This document shows positions 1 to 7,868 of a DNA stretch of 41,243 nucleotides, in pieces. Each line of letters opens with the position of its first letter. Position 1 is the first letter of the stretch. The notes under the pieces were generated by a model, which saw nothing but the letters and a program-made list of their open reading frames with translations, was not told where the DNA came from and ran no database searches. Origin of the DNA: Lachnospiraceae bacterium UBA7199 (GTDB lineage Bacteria > Bacillota > Clostridia > Lachnospirales > Lachnospiraceae); the NCBI GenBank assembly GCA_002490775.1, contig DKUR01000064.1, forward strand, positions 2,355 through 43,597, in the 5' to 3' direction. Both the position numbers and the translations under genes were made by a program.

Positions 1-183
1 CCGTGGATAAAACGTCTGTTAGAGCTTAGGACTATTGAAAAATTGGACAGGGATATTGTGGTGGAAATGATACATGAAATAACGGTATATGAAAACCATA
101 AAATCAAGATCACTTACAATTTTTCCAGCGAGTTGGAAGCACTTTTCAAAACAGTATATACCAACAAAGAGAATATCGGCTGA
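1..183 (+). CDS. Large serine recombinase, C-terminal fragment (partial at window start)
   Basis: An open frame runs from base 1 to the TGA at 181-183 and encodes about 60 residues of a C-terminus; the rest lies upstream of the window. The pattern (LRTIEKLDRDIVVEMI, then HEITVYENHKIKITYNF) matches the end of large serine recombinases of the TnpX/TndX or resolvase-like class. In those proteins an LDR-x-hydrophobic helix is followed by an I-x-V-x-E/N-x3-I-x-I strand. Such enzymes integrate and excise elements at short att sites, and their gene usually sits at one end of the element. A few tens of bases downstream, a deacetylase gene is cut off, which fits this being the element's right end. The family call is by motif recognition; catalytic residues are not visible. 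Confidence 0.75.
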   Translation, partial: PWIKRLLELRTIEKLDRDIVVEMIHEITVYENHKIKITYNFSSELEALFKTVYTNKENIG

Positions 184-203
184 TGTATCAGACATCAGCC
201 GAT
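175..203. other. Stem-loop overlapping the recombinase stop codon
   Basis: A perfect 11-bp inverted repeat (175-185 with 193-203) with a 7-nt loop spans the TGA of the recombinase. It is not followed by a T-run on the plus strand. It may be a weak terminator, an mRNA 3'-end structure or part of the attachment region. Confidence 0.5.
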
Positions 204-272
204 AATAACAAAAAAGTCCACATATACAAGATACTGCCTGCACAAACACAAGTGTATCATATCTATATCATT

Positions 273-566
273 TTACCACAAGTTACCGCCGCCCCATGCG
301 GCATCAAAAGAAAGAGCAATCTTTTTTTCATCTGTCTCTACACAGTAAATCGGCAGTTCCCGCCCATCCACGCTGTTGCTCACCGACACATTTTCTCCGG
401 CCGCCATCAGTATTCCTCTAAGCACTGCAAAAGCCGCCAGCACAAAAGTGCCATATTTGATTCCCAGTATCACCTTCTGCCTTGCATACTCTTCGCTGCT
501 TTGCCCCTCCTGCTTTGGAGGAAAGATTCTGACTTTGTTTCTGATTGTTTCTATGTACTTTTTCAT
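273..566 (-). pseudogene. PdaB-like polysaccharide deacetylase, truncated by insertion
   Basis: The 97-residue frame has a basic N-terminus, a membrane segment around residues 37-57, and then ELPIYCVETDEKKIAL followed by SFDAAWG. That is the start of the NodB deacetylase fold as seen in PdaB-type sporulation polysaccharide deacetylases. The family normally continues for about 150 more residues with the metal-binding Asp/His motifs. Here only GGNLW follows before a stop, so the catalytic domain is missing. The ATG at 564-566 follows directly on the T-run of the upstream terminator. The lost 3' part is expected on the far side of the integrated element. If excision restores the gene, this would be a skin-like arrangement. 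The family call is confident; the PdaB subgroup is likely. Confidence 0.7.
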
Positions 567-607
567 AAAAAAACACCCACCATAAACTTGTTACAGTTTA
601 TGATGGG
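567..607 (-). terminator. Rho-independent terminator (carB-type copy 1)
   Basis: On the minus strand a 12-bp stem (596-607 with 576-587, one mismatch) with an 8-nt loop is followed by a run of seven T. It directly abuts the start codon of the truncated deacetylase. The same hairpin lies behind the intact carB at 8299-8330, but without the long T-run. Confidence 0.75.
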
Positions 608-647
608 GAAGTTTGGACATATGTCAGTCTTTGTCATGAATTTCACT
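571..647. repeat. 77-bp direct repeat, copy 1 (carB 3' end plus terminator)
   Basis: Matches 8294-8370 base for base except at 5 positions (598, 608, 627, 633, 645). Read on the minus strand it encodes the carB C-terminus SEIHDKD-stop. Upstream of that codon the frame is disrupted (a stop at 651-653). The three coding differences from the intact carB are all synonymous third-position changes. It is therefore a displaced carB 3' end and not random similarity. Confidence 0.85.
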
Positions 648-690
648 GCGCTAATTCCAATTGAAAACAAATTTTCCAATGCTGTCTTCC

Positions 691-2265
691 TTATCCACAC
701 CGGATTTTCTCCACATCCAGCATCTCAAGGTCCCCCGCCAGTTCTGTCAGCTCTGCCTCCAGACAAAACAAATCTACTGCTGTAGCAAAAAAATCCAGTA
801 TCACATTTATGGCAACTGCAATCACAATGGCCTGGGCAGGGATTTCAAGCTGTAAAAGCAGAATCGTATAGCAGGCAAGGGCGCCTCCGGGGATAGGAGG
901 TGTAGCCACAGCCAGTACTACCGCAATGATCAGCGCTGTAAGCAGCCATACCGGAGATATCTTCACACCATAAATTTCCGCCATGCAAATTCCCATTACA
1001 AAATATAAAATAGAAAATCCCGGCATGAATACCACCTGACCAAGAGGAACACCGATATTTACAATTGTTTTATCAATTCCCAGCTTTTCCTCGCACACTT
1101 TCCTGTTCTCCAAAAATGCAGCAGCAGAAGAAGCTGTTGTCAGACCGATCAGAAAAACCGGAAAAACTTTTTTCAGGAAGACTGCCACAGAAACTTTTTT
1201 ACGAATACATACAAGACCTGTATAAACCGCCATCAGAAAAACATCCCCAAGCAGCATAACCGGCAGCACTTTATAGGCTTTCAGCAGTACAGAAAAGTTT
1301 TTACCAAGAATCATATTGAAAAGACTGCCAAAAATGAAAACAGGGACAAAAGCACTGATATTTTCCATGATTAGTAATACAATAGCATTCGCCTGGTCTA
1401 AAAATGACGAAACAGCCGCAGCCCTGTTCCCCAGAATCAGCATTGCCATCCCTGCAAGGGCTGCAAGAAAAATAATCTGCAAAGGATTTCCCTCCAAAAA
1501 AGGAGTAAAAAAATTATCCGGTACAATTCCAAGAACCATCTCCAGAAGTTCCGAAAGCTGAAAGGAACTGCTGCCGCTGCCTGCAAGAGGAAATAAAGGC
1601 AGAATGGCAATGCCAAATACCGTTGTAAAAATCAGCGTCATCCATAAAAACCTGCTGATCATCCTCTTTCCGACTTTTCCCAGCGTTGCAATATCCCCGA
1701 TATTATAAATACCGCCTGCCACCGACAAAAATATCAGGGGACCTGCAACAGCGCTCAACAGCCCCATAAATGTGTCAAAAACAGGCGTAATCATTTCTTC
1801 TGAAAGAAAATTAACATATTTTTCCGGTAAAAAACTGCTTACTATACCGCAAAAAAGAGCCAATATCACTGCTGCCAGCAGTGATATTGCAGGAGATAAT
1901 TTTCTCTTTTTTAGTGTAAAGGTAAGATAATTGACTCCGTTTTTGTACTGCCATGCAGGGATTTCTCCCATCCCTGAAAGGATGCCTTTCATGACGGCAC
2001 TTTCTTCTCCGCCGTCCGTATGAACCACATCATTTCTTTCTCCCGGAATAGAAAACCCGGCATACAGGCGGTTCATCCGCTTTCTGCACTGAAATTGAAA
2101 AGTCCCCTTTGTGCCAAAAGCTTCCTGATATTTCAGCAGTATCTCTTCCACAGCCAGTCGTGTGCGGATAATGTCTCTTTTTTCCCCATTTGCACGTTCA
2201 AAAAATGTCTCTACATCATGACACGCCACATCTATATCATGATTTGTTAGGGTGTAATCCTGCAT
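691..2265 (-). CDS. Dicarboxylate/amino acid:cation symporter with N-terminal RsbW-like domain (paralogue 1)
   Basis: This 524-residue protein has two parts. Residues 1-122 form a soluble domain with RLAVEEILLKYQEAFG and a later GMGEIPAWQYKNGVN strand. It resembles the helix and C-terminal strands of RsbW/SpoIIAB-type Bergerat ATPase folds, but the magnesium-binding Asn of the N-box is replaced. Residues 130-510 form a DAACS (glutamate/dicarboxylate) symporter with about eight membrane helices, the Ser-rich TTASSAAAF hairpin near 378 and a GVPLGQVVFMPG segment near 405. That segment stands where family members usually carry NMDGT. The substrate is therefore uncertain; an acidic amino acid or dicarboxylate is the family expectation. 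The start is supported by AGGAG six bases upstream. It is the last gene of a minus-strand run and shares its architecture with the next gene (2348-3940). Confidence 0.85.
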   Translation of the reverse strand: MQDYTLTNHDIDVACHDVETFFERANGEKRDIIRTRLAVEEILLKYQEAFGTKGTFQFQCRKRMNRLYAGFSIPGERNDVVHTDGGEESAVMKGILSGMGEIPAWQYKNGVNYLTFTLKKRKLSPAISLLAAVILALFCGIVSSFLPEKYVNFLSEEMITPVFDTFMGLLSAVAGPLIFLSVAGGIYNIGDIATLGKVGKRMISRFLWMTLIFTTVFGIAILPLFPLAGSGSSSFQLSELLEMVLGIVPDNFFTPFLEGNPLQIIFLAALAGMAMLILGNRAAAVSSFLDQANAIVLLIMENISAFVPVFIFGSLFNMILGKNFSVLLKAYKVLPVMLLGDVFLMAVYTGLVCIRKKVSVAVFLKKVFPVFLIGLTTASSAAAFLENRKVCEEKLGIDKTIVNIGVPLGQVVFMPGFSILYFVMGICMAEIYGVKISPVWLLTALIIAVVLAVATPPIPGGALACYTILLLQLEIPAQAIVIAVAINVILDFFATAVDLFCLEAELTELAGDLEMLDVEKIRCG

Positions 2266-2347
2266 CTTAAACTCCTAAAAGATTAAATCCGTTTATGCGG
2301 TACTGTTTAATCTTGTCTTTCATTTCTTCTGTTGACAGTTCAGTTTT

Positions 2348-3940
2348 TCAGCTATTTAATACATTTTTCTTCTCTCTCAATTTTCTCACATCCAGCATAT
2401 CAAGACCGGCAGCCAGTTCCACAAGGTCCGCCTGCAGACAGAACAAGTTCACCGCCGTAGCAATAAATTCCAGTATTACATTGAGGGCAATGGTGACCGC
2501 TACAGCCTCCATGGGAATCTTAAGCTGGACAAACAAAATCGTATAACAGGTCAGCGCACCGCCGGGAATAGGAGGTGCCGCCACCGCAAGCACAATAGCA
2601 ATGAGACAGGCCGTAGCCAGCCACGCCGGAGAAACCATCACGCCATAGATTTCAGCCATACAAAATCCCACCGCCAGAAACATTACGGAAGCTCCCGGCA
2701 TAAAAATAACCTGCCCTAAAGGAATACCAAAATTAACTATCCTTTTGTCAATCCCAAGATCTTTTTCACAGCACTCCATATTCACCCCAAATGCTGCGGA
2801 AGAAGATGCCGTGGTTAATGCAATCAGAAAAGTGGGCATCATTTTTTTCACCAATACCCGGGGCTGCACCTTCCTCCTTGTACATACCAGCACAAGATAC
2901 ACTGCCAGAAGAACACCATCCCCCATAAGCATTACCAGAACCAGCTTATATGCAGGAAGAAATACCGAAAAGCTGTTACCCAGTATCATATTTAGAATAC
3001 TGCCGAACACAAACACGGGAACAAAAGAACTGACTGCCTCCATAATCATCTGTATAATATAATTGGACTGTTCCACAAAGGCTGCGGCAATCGTAGCTTT
3101 GTTTCCCAGAATCAGCATTGCCATTCCAATTAAAACTGCCACAAAAATAATCTGTAGAGGATTCCCTTCTGTAAAGGGCGTAAAAAAGTTACCCGGAACA
3201 ATATCCAGAACCATCTGAAACAGTTCGGAAAAATCAAACTGCCCACCATCTCCGGTTTTAAGGGAAAAAAACGGCATAGCCAACGCACATGCGGGCAGTG
3301 TCAGAAGAATCGTCATCAGCATAAAACGTCCAATCATCCTTTTTCCGATTCTGCCCATAGCAGCCATATCCCCAATGCTGTATATTCCCCATACAATTGA
3401 AAGAAACACCATAGGACCTGCAATGGCTGATAGAAGTCCCATAAAACGGTTAAATACCGGGCTGATAATCTCATTTGCAAGAAAGGTTCTGACACTCTCC
3501 GGCAGGAAACTACACATACCGCCGCACAAAAAAGCCAGTATTACGGACAGCGCCAGTGAAGTCATCTGAGAAGGTTTCTTCTTTTTGGGAGTAAATAAAA
3601 TAAGATTCTCTCCATTTTTGTACTGCCACGCGGGTGCAACCCCCATATTGGCAAGCAGTCCCCGCAGTACCTGGCTCTGTTCTTCCTCCCCTGTATCAAA
3701 GGGATCAACCCTTTCCCCTGGCAGAAAAAGTTCCAGACGGATACGATTAAGACGTTTGATATATTTTTGTGCAAATACTGCCTCCGCACCGAAAGCCTCC
3801 TGGTACTTTAACAGCGTTTCCTCCACTGCAAGCCGGATTTGGAGAATATTTCTGGCATCAACGCCCCATTCTTCAAGCATCTTTTCTGCAAGACTGCTTG
3901 CCTGCGCAATATTTTCATTACTTAATTTCATCTTTTCCAT
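2348..3940 (-). CDS. Dicarboxylate/amino acid:cation symporter with N-terminal RsbW-like domain (paralogue 2)
   Basis: This 530-residue paralogue matches the downstream symporter over its whole length, so the two arose by tandem duplication. Residues 1-124 are the Bergerat-like domain (RLAVEETLLKYQEAFG, then APAWQYKNGENLILF). The rest is the DAACS membrane domain with TTASSSAAF and GIPLGQVIFMPG motifs. The C-terminal tail after LDV differs from its twin (RKLREKKNVLNS). GGAGG seven bases before ATG 3940 supports the start. The neighbouring ABC genes on the same strand suggest joint expression in amino acid or organic acid uptake. Function of the N-terminal domain is inferred to be regulatory: it lacks the Asn needed for ATP hydrolysis, so ligand sensing or partner binding is more likely than kinase activity. 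Confidence 0.85.
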   Translation of the reverse strand: MEKMKLSNENIAQASSLAEKMLEEWGVDARNILQIRLAVEETLLKYQEAFGAEAVFAQKYIKRLNRIRLELFLPGERVDPFDTGEEEQSQVLRGLLANMGVAPAWQYKNGENLILFTPKKKKPSQMTSLALSVILAFLCGGMCSFLPESVRTFLANEIISPVFNRFMGLLSAIAGPMVFLSIVWGIYSIGDMAAMGRIGKRMIGRFMLMTILLTLPACALAMPFFSLKTGDGGQFDFSELFQMVLDIVPGNFFTPFTEGNPLQIIFVAVLIGMAMLILGNKATIAAAFVEQSNYIIQMIMEAVSSFVPVFVFGSILNMILGNSFSVFLPAYKLVLVMLMGDGVLLAVYLVLVCTRRKVQPRVLVKKMMPTFLIALTTASSSAAFGVNMECCEKDLGIDKRIVNFGIPLGQVIFMPGASVMFLAVGFCMAEIYGVMVSPAWLATACLIAIVLAVAAPPIPGGALTCYTILFVQLKIPMEAVAVTIALNVILEFIATAVNLFCLQADLVELAAGLDMLDVRKLREKKNVLNS

Positions 3941-4054
3941 AATTTTTCCTCCATTTCCAGTTTCGGTATTTTCTAAAGAAACAGTCTGTTGTCATCAAAC
4001 TGTTCTGCTCCGTCAATGGAATCTTTGATGGACGCTTCAAGTTCTTTTCTTCAT

Positions 4055-5152
4055 CTATATACTTATAATAAAATGATTCATTCCATCCACAAACTTATGC
4101 TCCATCGCTTTGGACATTCCTTTTATCATCCTGCCGGACAAATCTTCTTCGTCCCCAAAAGGATGAAAAGAAGGTCCATTATAGGAAAACCGCATCTGCG
4201 CCATATTTTCCCGCTCGCTGTATTCCACATCCAGAGAAAGATCTCTTTCCTCCGCTTCCCCTGCCGCAGGCAGAAGTTTTTGCATCAGCACTTCCTCCAC
4301 AACAAGCTGCATGGCGTAAATCTGTCTCTGAGAAAACTGCTGCTTACGCCCGAACTCCTCAAGACGTGTCATAAAGGCCGGAAAATCAAAGTCACGTGAG
4401 ATTTTTTCCACATGGAGCACCTTAAGCTGCCGGATAAATATCCGGGTTCTCTCCCTCTTTGGGTGTTCAAAAATCTGTTCCGGTGTTCCGTCCTCATAGA
4501 TTTCGCCCTGATCCATATAAAATATCCTGGTGGATACATCCCGGGCAAACTTCATTTCATGAGTCACGATCATCATGGTCATTCCCTGCCCTGCCAGTCC
4601 ACGGATAACCGAGAGAACTTCCCCCACCATAGTGGGATCCAGGGCGGAAGTGGGTTCGTCAAAAAGAATAATTTCCGGCTCCATGGCCACCGTCCTTGCA
4701 ATAGCCGCACGCTGCTTCTGTCCCCCCGAAAGTTCATCCGGATAAGAAAAAGCCTTGTCTGCAAGTCCTATGTTACGCAGCAGTTCCATCCCTTTGTTAT
4801 AAGCCTCCTGCCTGCTTCTTTTAAGAAGATCGACCTGCCCCATCATGATATTTTCTATAATGGTCTTGTGTGCAAACAGGTTAAAGGACTGAAATACCAT
4901 TCCCATCTTCTGCCTCACCAGATTTACCTTACATTTCTTATCCGTTGTTACCACACCGTCTACCACAATCTCGCCTTTTGTAGGTGTCTCCAGAAGATTA
5001 ATACAGCGAAGCAGGGTTGACTTTCCTGTGCCTGACGGGCCTATAATGGAAATTACCTCTCCTTTTTTAATCTCCACGCTTACATCCTTTAAAGGGGTTA
5101 CGTTCAAATATTCCTTACACAGATGCCGGATAGATATTATGCTCGTGTTCAT
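4055..5152 (-). CDS. Polar amino acid ABC transporter ATP-binding protein with C-terminal RsbW-like domain
   Basis: Residues 1-245 are a GlnQ-type ABC ATPase: Walker A GPSGTGKST, Q-loop VFQSFNLF, signature LSGGQKQR, Walker B IILFDEPTSALD and the switch His in VTHEM. GlnQ proteins normally end near 245 residues, but this one continues to 365. The extension (SQRQIYAMQLVVEEVLMQKLLP, later RFSYNGPSFHPF and FVDGMNHFIISI) has the helix and strand pattern of RsbW-type Bergerat domains. It parallels the domain at the N-terminus of the two neighbouring symporters. ATG 5152 is preferred over an in-frame GTG at 5206, because the family homology begins there and a GGGGGA sits just upstream. It partners the fused binding-protein/permease encoded directly upstream. 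Confidence 0.85.
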   Translation of the reverse strand: MNTSIISIRHLCKEYLNVTPLKDVSVEIKKGEVISIIGPSGTGKSTLLRCINLLETPTKGEIVVDGVVTTDKKCKVNLVRQKMGMVFQSFNLFAHKTIIENIMMGQVDLLKRSRQEAYNKGMELLRNIGLADKAFSYPDELSGGQKQRAAIARTVAMEPEIILFDEPTSALDPTMVGEVLSVIRGLAGQGMTMMIVTHEMKFARDVSTRIFYMDQGEIYEDGTPEQIFEHPKRERTRIFIRQLKVLHVEKISRDFDFPAFMTRLEEFGRKQQFSQRQIYAMQLVVEEVLMQKLLPAAGEAEERDLSLDVEYSERENMAQMRFSYNGPSFHPFGDEEDLSGRMIKGMSKAMEHKFVDGMNHFIISI

Positions 5153-5196
5153 ACTTCCCCCGGCACATACGTCCCGGGTTTCATTCTTTTCTGTTA

Positions 5197-7449
5197 TCAC
5201 ATGCACACCCCCTTTAAACTGCGTTTATTCCGCTTCGGTGCAACTTTCCTCTCTGCAAATGAGAGAGCTGCCGTCATCACATTGGCAACAATAAAATAAA
5301 TTACTGCCGTCATTATCAGTGGAAAGAACGCCTCCATGGTACGTGAGCGTATAATATCGGATACCTTGGTAAGATCCTGTACAGCAATATACCCTACTAC
5401 TGAAGTCATTTTTACCATGGAAATAAATTCACCCTTCAGCACAGGAATAAAATTCCTGGCCGCCTGAGGCAATACGATCTTAAAAAATGTCTGACCTTTC
5501 GTATAGCCCATAGCAAGGGCTGCCTCCCTTTGCCCCTTATCCACCGTTTCTATTCCTGTCCGCATCATCTCTGATGAATAGGCCGCAAAATTAATGGAAA
5601 ATCCAATAACTGCAACCAGAATTTCAGAAATATCCACCGAACCAAAAATTCCATAGTACAAAATCATCAGAAAGACCACAATAGGAGTTCCCTGAATCAC
5701 ACGAACAAAGACCGCCCCGATCCACTGAACTGACTTACAATTGATCCGGCGCAGCATACATATTCCAAAGCCAAGGCACAGACCAAAAAATCCTGAAAAA
5801 ACAGAAATCAGTATGGTGACGCCAAGTCCCCGCAAAATCAGCCGCCAGCGCCCCTCCACTACAAAAGTGCTTTGGAAGCTGTCCTCAAGATTTGCCCAGA
5901 AACCTTTTTCCTGCACTGTCCTATCCAAGTCACGCACCAGAAGTACCATAGCTGAGTCATAATGAGTATCTGCAAAATCTACCCGCTTCGCTCTTTCTTC
6001 CGTGATGGAAAGGCTTCCGCTGACCACATCCGCCTTCCCGGTTTCAAGGGCGGTTATCAGCGAAGCAAATTCACATGTTGTCATCTCCACCTTCATATCC
6101 AGCTCACGTGCAATCAGAAGCAGCAGATCTATCTCAAGCCCTAAAGGTTCACCGCTGCTTCCAAGATAGGTCATAGGCTCATGGGTGCCATCATAGTAGT
6201 ACCGGATAATTCCCTTATCCCCCGGCCAGTCCTGCTCTGTTAATACCTTTATGCTCTCATCCGCCCCAAGCCATTTATCCTTTAAGGATGCAATTGTTCC
6301 GTCCTCTTTAAACTTTGCAATAAGTTCATTAAACTGATCCCGCAGAGGACTTCCCTTGGGAAAAGCATATCCATATTTATCCTGTACCACAGGTTCTTCA
6401 AAAATTTTCAGTCCTTCATTTCTTGCTGCAGCAAGCTGTGCCAAGGGTTCATCCAGCACTCCCGCATCCACACGGTCTGCCTTAAGGGCCGCAACAATAT
6501 CGGGAACAGAATTGTAGTAGGAGAAATCTTCTGCATCTGCAATTACTTCCTGTAAAAGTTTATCGTAAACCCCTCCGCTTAATGAGGCAAACCTTGCTCC
6601 GGCAAAGTCCGAAAGTGTCTCGTATTTATTCTCCCTGCTGTCTTTCTGTTCCGACCTTACCATAACGGCAGTCTCCGAAGGATAAACACAATCGGAAAAT
6701 TCGATATGCCTGCGCCTTTCCTCGGTGGCATTTAAATTCGCCATAATACAGTCAATGTCGCCGGCCTGGGCCGCGGCAATAATTCCATCATAGTCGTAAA
6801 TCTTAATTTCCACTTCCGCATTCAACCATGCTCCAAAACGGTAAATCAGCTCCACATCATATCCGGTAAGAGTCGTCCCCTCATAGTAGCTGAAAGGCTG
6901 AACCATCCCTGTGGTTCCCACCTTAAGCTTACAGTCCGGCATCTGGGGTGCCTGTATTTCTGGCATGGTTCCCTCTGCCCTGCTTACCCAGCGGTCATAC
7001 ATATCATCCAGCGTCCCCTCGGCTCTCGCATCCGACAGAAACTGGTTCACTTTATCCTTTAAATTGTCAATCTGGCTTTTGGGTGAAATCCCCACAGCCA
7101 CATCCATACTTTCTCCCAGGTTTTCCTCTAAAATCTCCACATTCTCAAGACCACTGGCAATAGCAAATTCCATCATTACCCGGTCATAAACAAACCCGTC
7201 CAGTTTTCCCTGAGAAATGGCAAGGTACCCCGAAGTGTTGCCGGAAAATGTTTTACGCTCCGCCTCCGGCAGATATTTTTCCGCCATATACATGCCTGCC
7301 CCGCCTTCCGGAACGCCAATCGTATAGGCAGGATTGTTGAGCTGTTCTATGGAAGTGATTTTTTCATTTTCTTTCCTTCCACATCCCCCAAGGCAGAGGA
7401 TCCCTGAAAGGGCAAGTGTAAAAAGCACCATTCTTTTTTGCAAAACCAT
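5197..7449 (-). CDS. Fused amino acid ABC substrate-binding lipoprotein and permease
   Basis: 750 residues. It has a lipoprotein signal with lipobox Cys23 (LGGC). Residues about 33-160 resemble the second half of a family-3 binding protein. Residues about 174-396 form a complete family-3 binding protein (GYDVELIYRFG, then a YGYAFPKGSPLRDQF end). Residues about 405-510 hold only a first half (GLEIDLLLLIARELD and SITEERAKRVDFAD). Residues about 530-735 are a HisM/GlnP-type permease with five helices and the EAA loop REAALAMGYTKGQTFFKIVLPQA-like segment that docks the ATPase. Two half-domains thus flank a full one. The ATPase is the next gene downstream. The role is uptake of polar amino acids by an importer with several tethered binding domains; the ligand is unknown. 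Confidence 0.88.
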   Translation of the reverse strand: MVLQKRMVLFTLALSGILCLGGCGRKENEKITSIEQLNNPAYTIGVPEGGAGMYMAEKYLPEAERKTFSGNTSGYLAISQGKLDGFVYDRVMMEFAIASGLENVEILEENLGESMDVAVGISPKSQIDNLKDKVNQFLSDARAEGTLDDMYDRWVSRAEGTMPEIQAPQMPDCKLKVGTTGMVQPFSYYEGTTLTGYDVELIYRFGAWLNAEVEIKIYDYDGIIAAAQAGDIDCIMANLNATEERRRHIEFSDCVYPSETAVMVRSEQKDSRENKYETLSDFAGARFASLSGGVYDKLLQEVIADAEDFSYYNSVPDIVAALKADRVDAGVLDEPLAQLAAARNEGLKIFEEPVVQDKYGYAFPKGSPLRDQFNELIAKFKEDGTIASLKDKWLGADESIKVLTEQDWPGDKGIIRYYYDGTHEPMTYLGSSGEPLGLEIDLLLLIARELDMKVEMTTCEFASLITALETGKADVVSGSLSITEERAKRVDFADTHYDSAMVLLVRDLDRTVQEKGFWANLEDSFQSTFVVEGRWRLILRGLGVTILISVFSGFFGLCLGFGICMLRRINCKSVQWIGAVFVRVIQGTPIVVFLMILYYGIFGSVDISEILVAVIGFSINFAAYSSEMMRTGIETVDKGQREAALAMGYTKGQTFFKIVLPQAARNFIPVLKGEFISMVKMTSVVGYIAVQDLTKVSDIIRSRTMEAFFPLIMTAVIYFIVANVMTAALSFAERKVAPKRNKRSLKGVCM

Positions 7450-7455
7450 TTTTCC

Positions 7456-7659
7456 TCACCTTTCGTCTAACATGATCCCTCTGTCCCGGCACAGAGCTTC
7501 TATACTCCTGTCATATGTAGCTTCCGCCTGTGCGGAAAAAAAGCATCCGGGTACTCCCTCGTTGTTATCCCTGTGATGCGCCACGCAGGCACAGCACTTC
7601 CCATGTCTTGGACAGTCATACGTGCATGGGCATGGTCTTTTGTTGTCACAATCTGTCAT
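7456..7659 (-). CDS. DUF6485 family cysteine-rich small protein
   Basis: A 67-residue protein with the Cys-rich core CPCTYDCPRHGKCCACV followed by HHRDNNEGVPGCFF, the hallmark of DUF6485. The spaced Cys and His residues suggest metal binding, but no function is established. ATG 7659 is chosen because GGGAG lies seven bases before it; two further in-frame starts (7665, 7683) sit too close to or upstream of that site. It ends six bases before the ABC binding-protein start, so it is probably the first gene of the transporter operon, behind an extended -10 promoter at 7708-7716. Confidence 0.8.
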   Translation of the reverse strand: MTDCDNKRPCPCTYDCPRHGKCCACVAHHRDNNEGVPGCFFSAQAEATYDRSIEALCRDRGIMLDER

Positions 7660-7707
7660 ATTCATTCTCCCATCAACTATCATTTAAAAAAACCCATATT
7701 GTACGCT

Positions 7708-7716
7708 ATTATAACA
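7708..7716 (-). promoter_or_regulatory. Extended -10 promoter of the transporter block
   Basis: On the minus strand the sequence TGTTATAAT is an extended -10 element about 50 bases upstream of the DUF6485 start. No good -35 hexamer is visible, as is common for extended -10 promoters. Confidence 0.55.
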
Positions 7717-7812
7717 GATACGATTTTTGCTTTGGCGGGTATGGGATGATTTATGTTTTTTCTGGTATAATTTGTTATATATTTTTTTAATCCTAAATTC
7801 TTCTATTCCCAC

Positions 7813-7845
7813 ATAAAAACAGGAAGAGCATTTCTGCTCCTCCTG
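7813..7845 (-). terminator. Rho-independent terminator
   Basis: On the minus strand an 11-bp stem (CAGGAGGAGCA pairing with TGCTCTTCCTG, one mismatch) and a 4-nt loop are followed by five T. It lies downstream of the decayed response regulator and separates it from the transporter operon. Confidence 0.7.
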
Positions 7846-7868
7846 CCTTCATCTCTTCTGAAAATAAT

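Larger units (their letters stand above)
1..295. mobile_element. Right end of an integrated element in a deacetylase gene
   Basis: The recombinase fragment ends at 183. The deacetylase frame on the other strand loses family similarity right after its AWG motif, near 285-297. The boundary is placed there because the reading frame then continues only GGNLW before a stop. The exact att core cannot be fixed without the other junction. Inference: a serine-recombinase element (ICE, phage or transposon) is inserted in this gene, with the remainder upstream of the window. Confidence 0.55.

Noticed and set aside
183..785. 200-codon plus-strand open frame
   Set aside because: It runs antisense through the truncated deacetylase, the terminator and the repeat, has no ribosome binding site and resembles no family.
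5153..5206. GTG start for the ABC ATPase, 18 codons upstream
   Set aside because: The extra residues do not resemble the family, and the ribosome binding site lies too close to the GTG; ATG 5152 is preferred.
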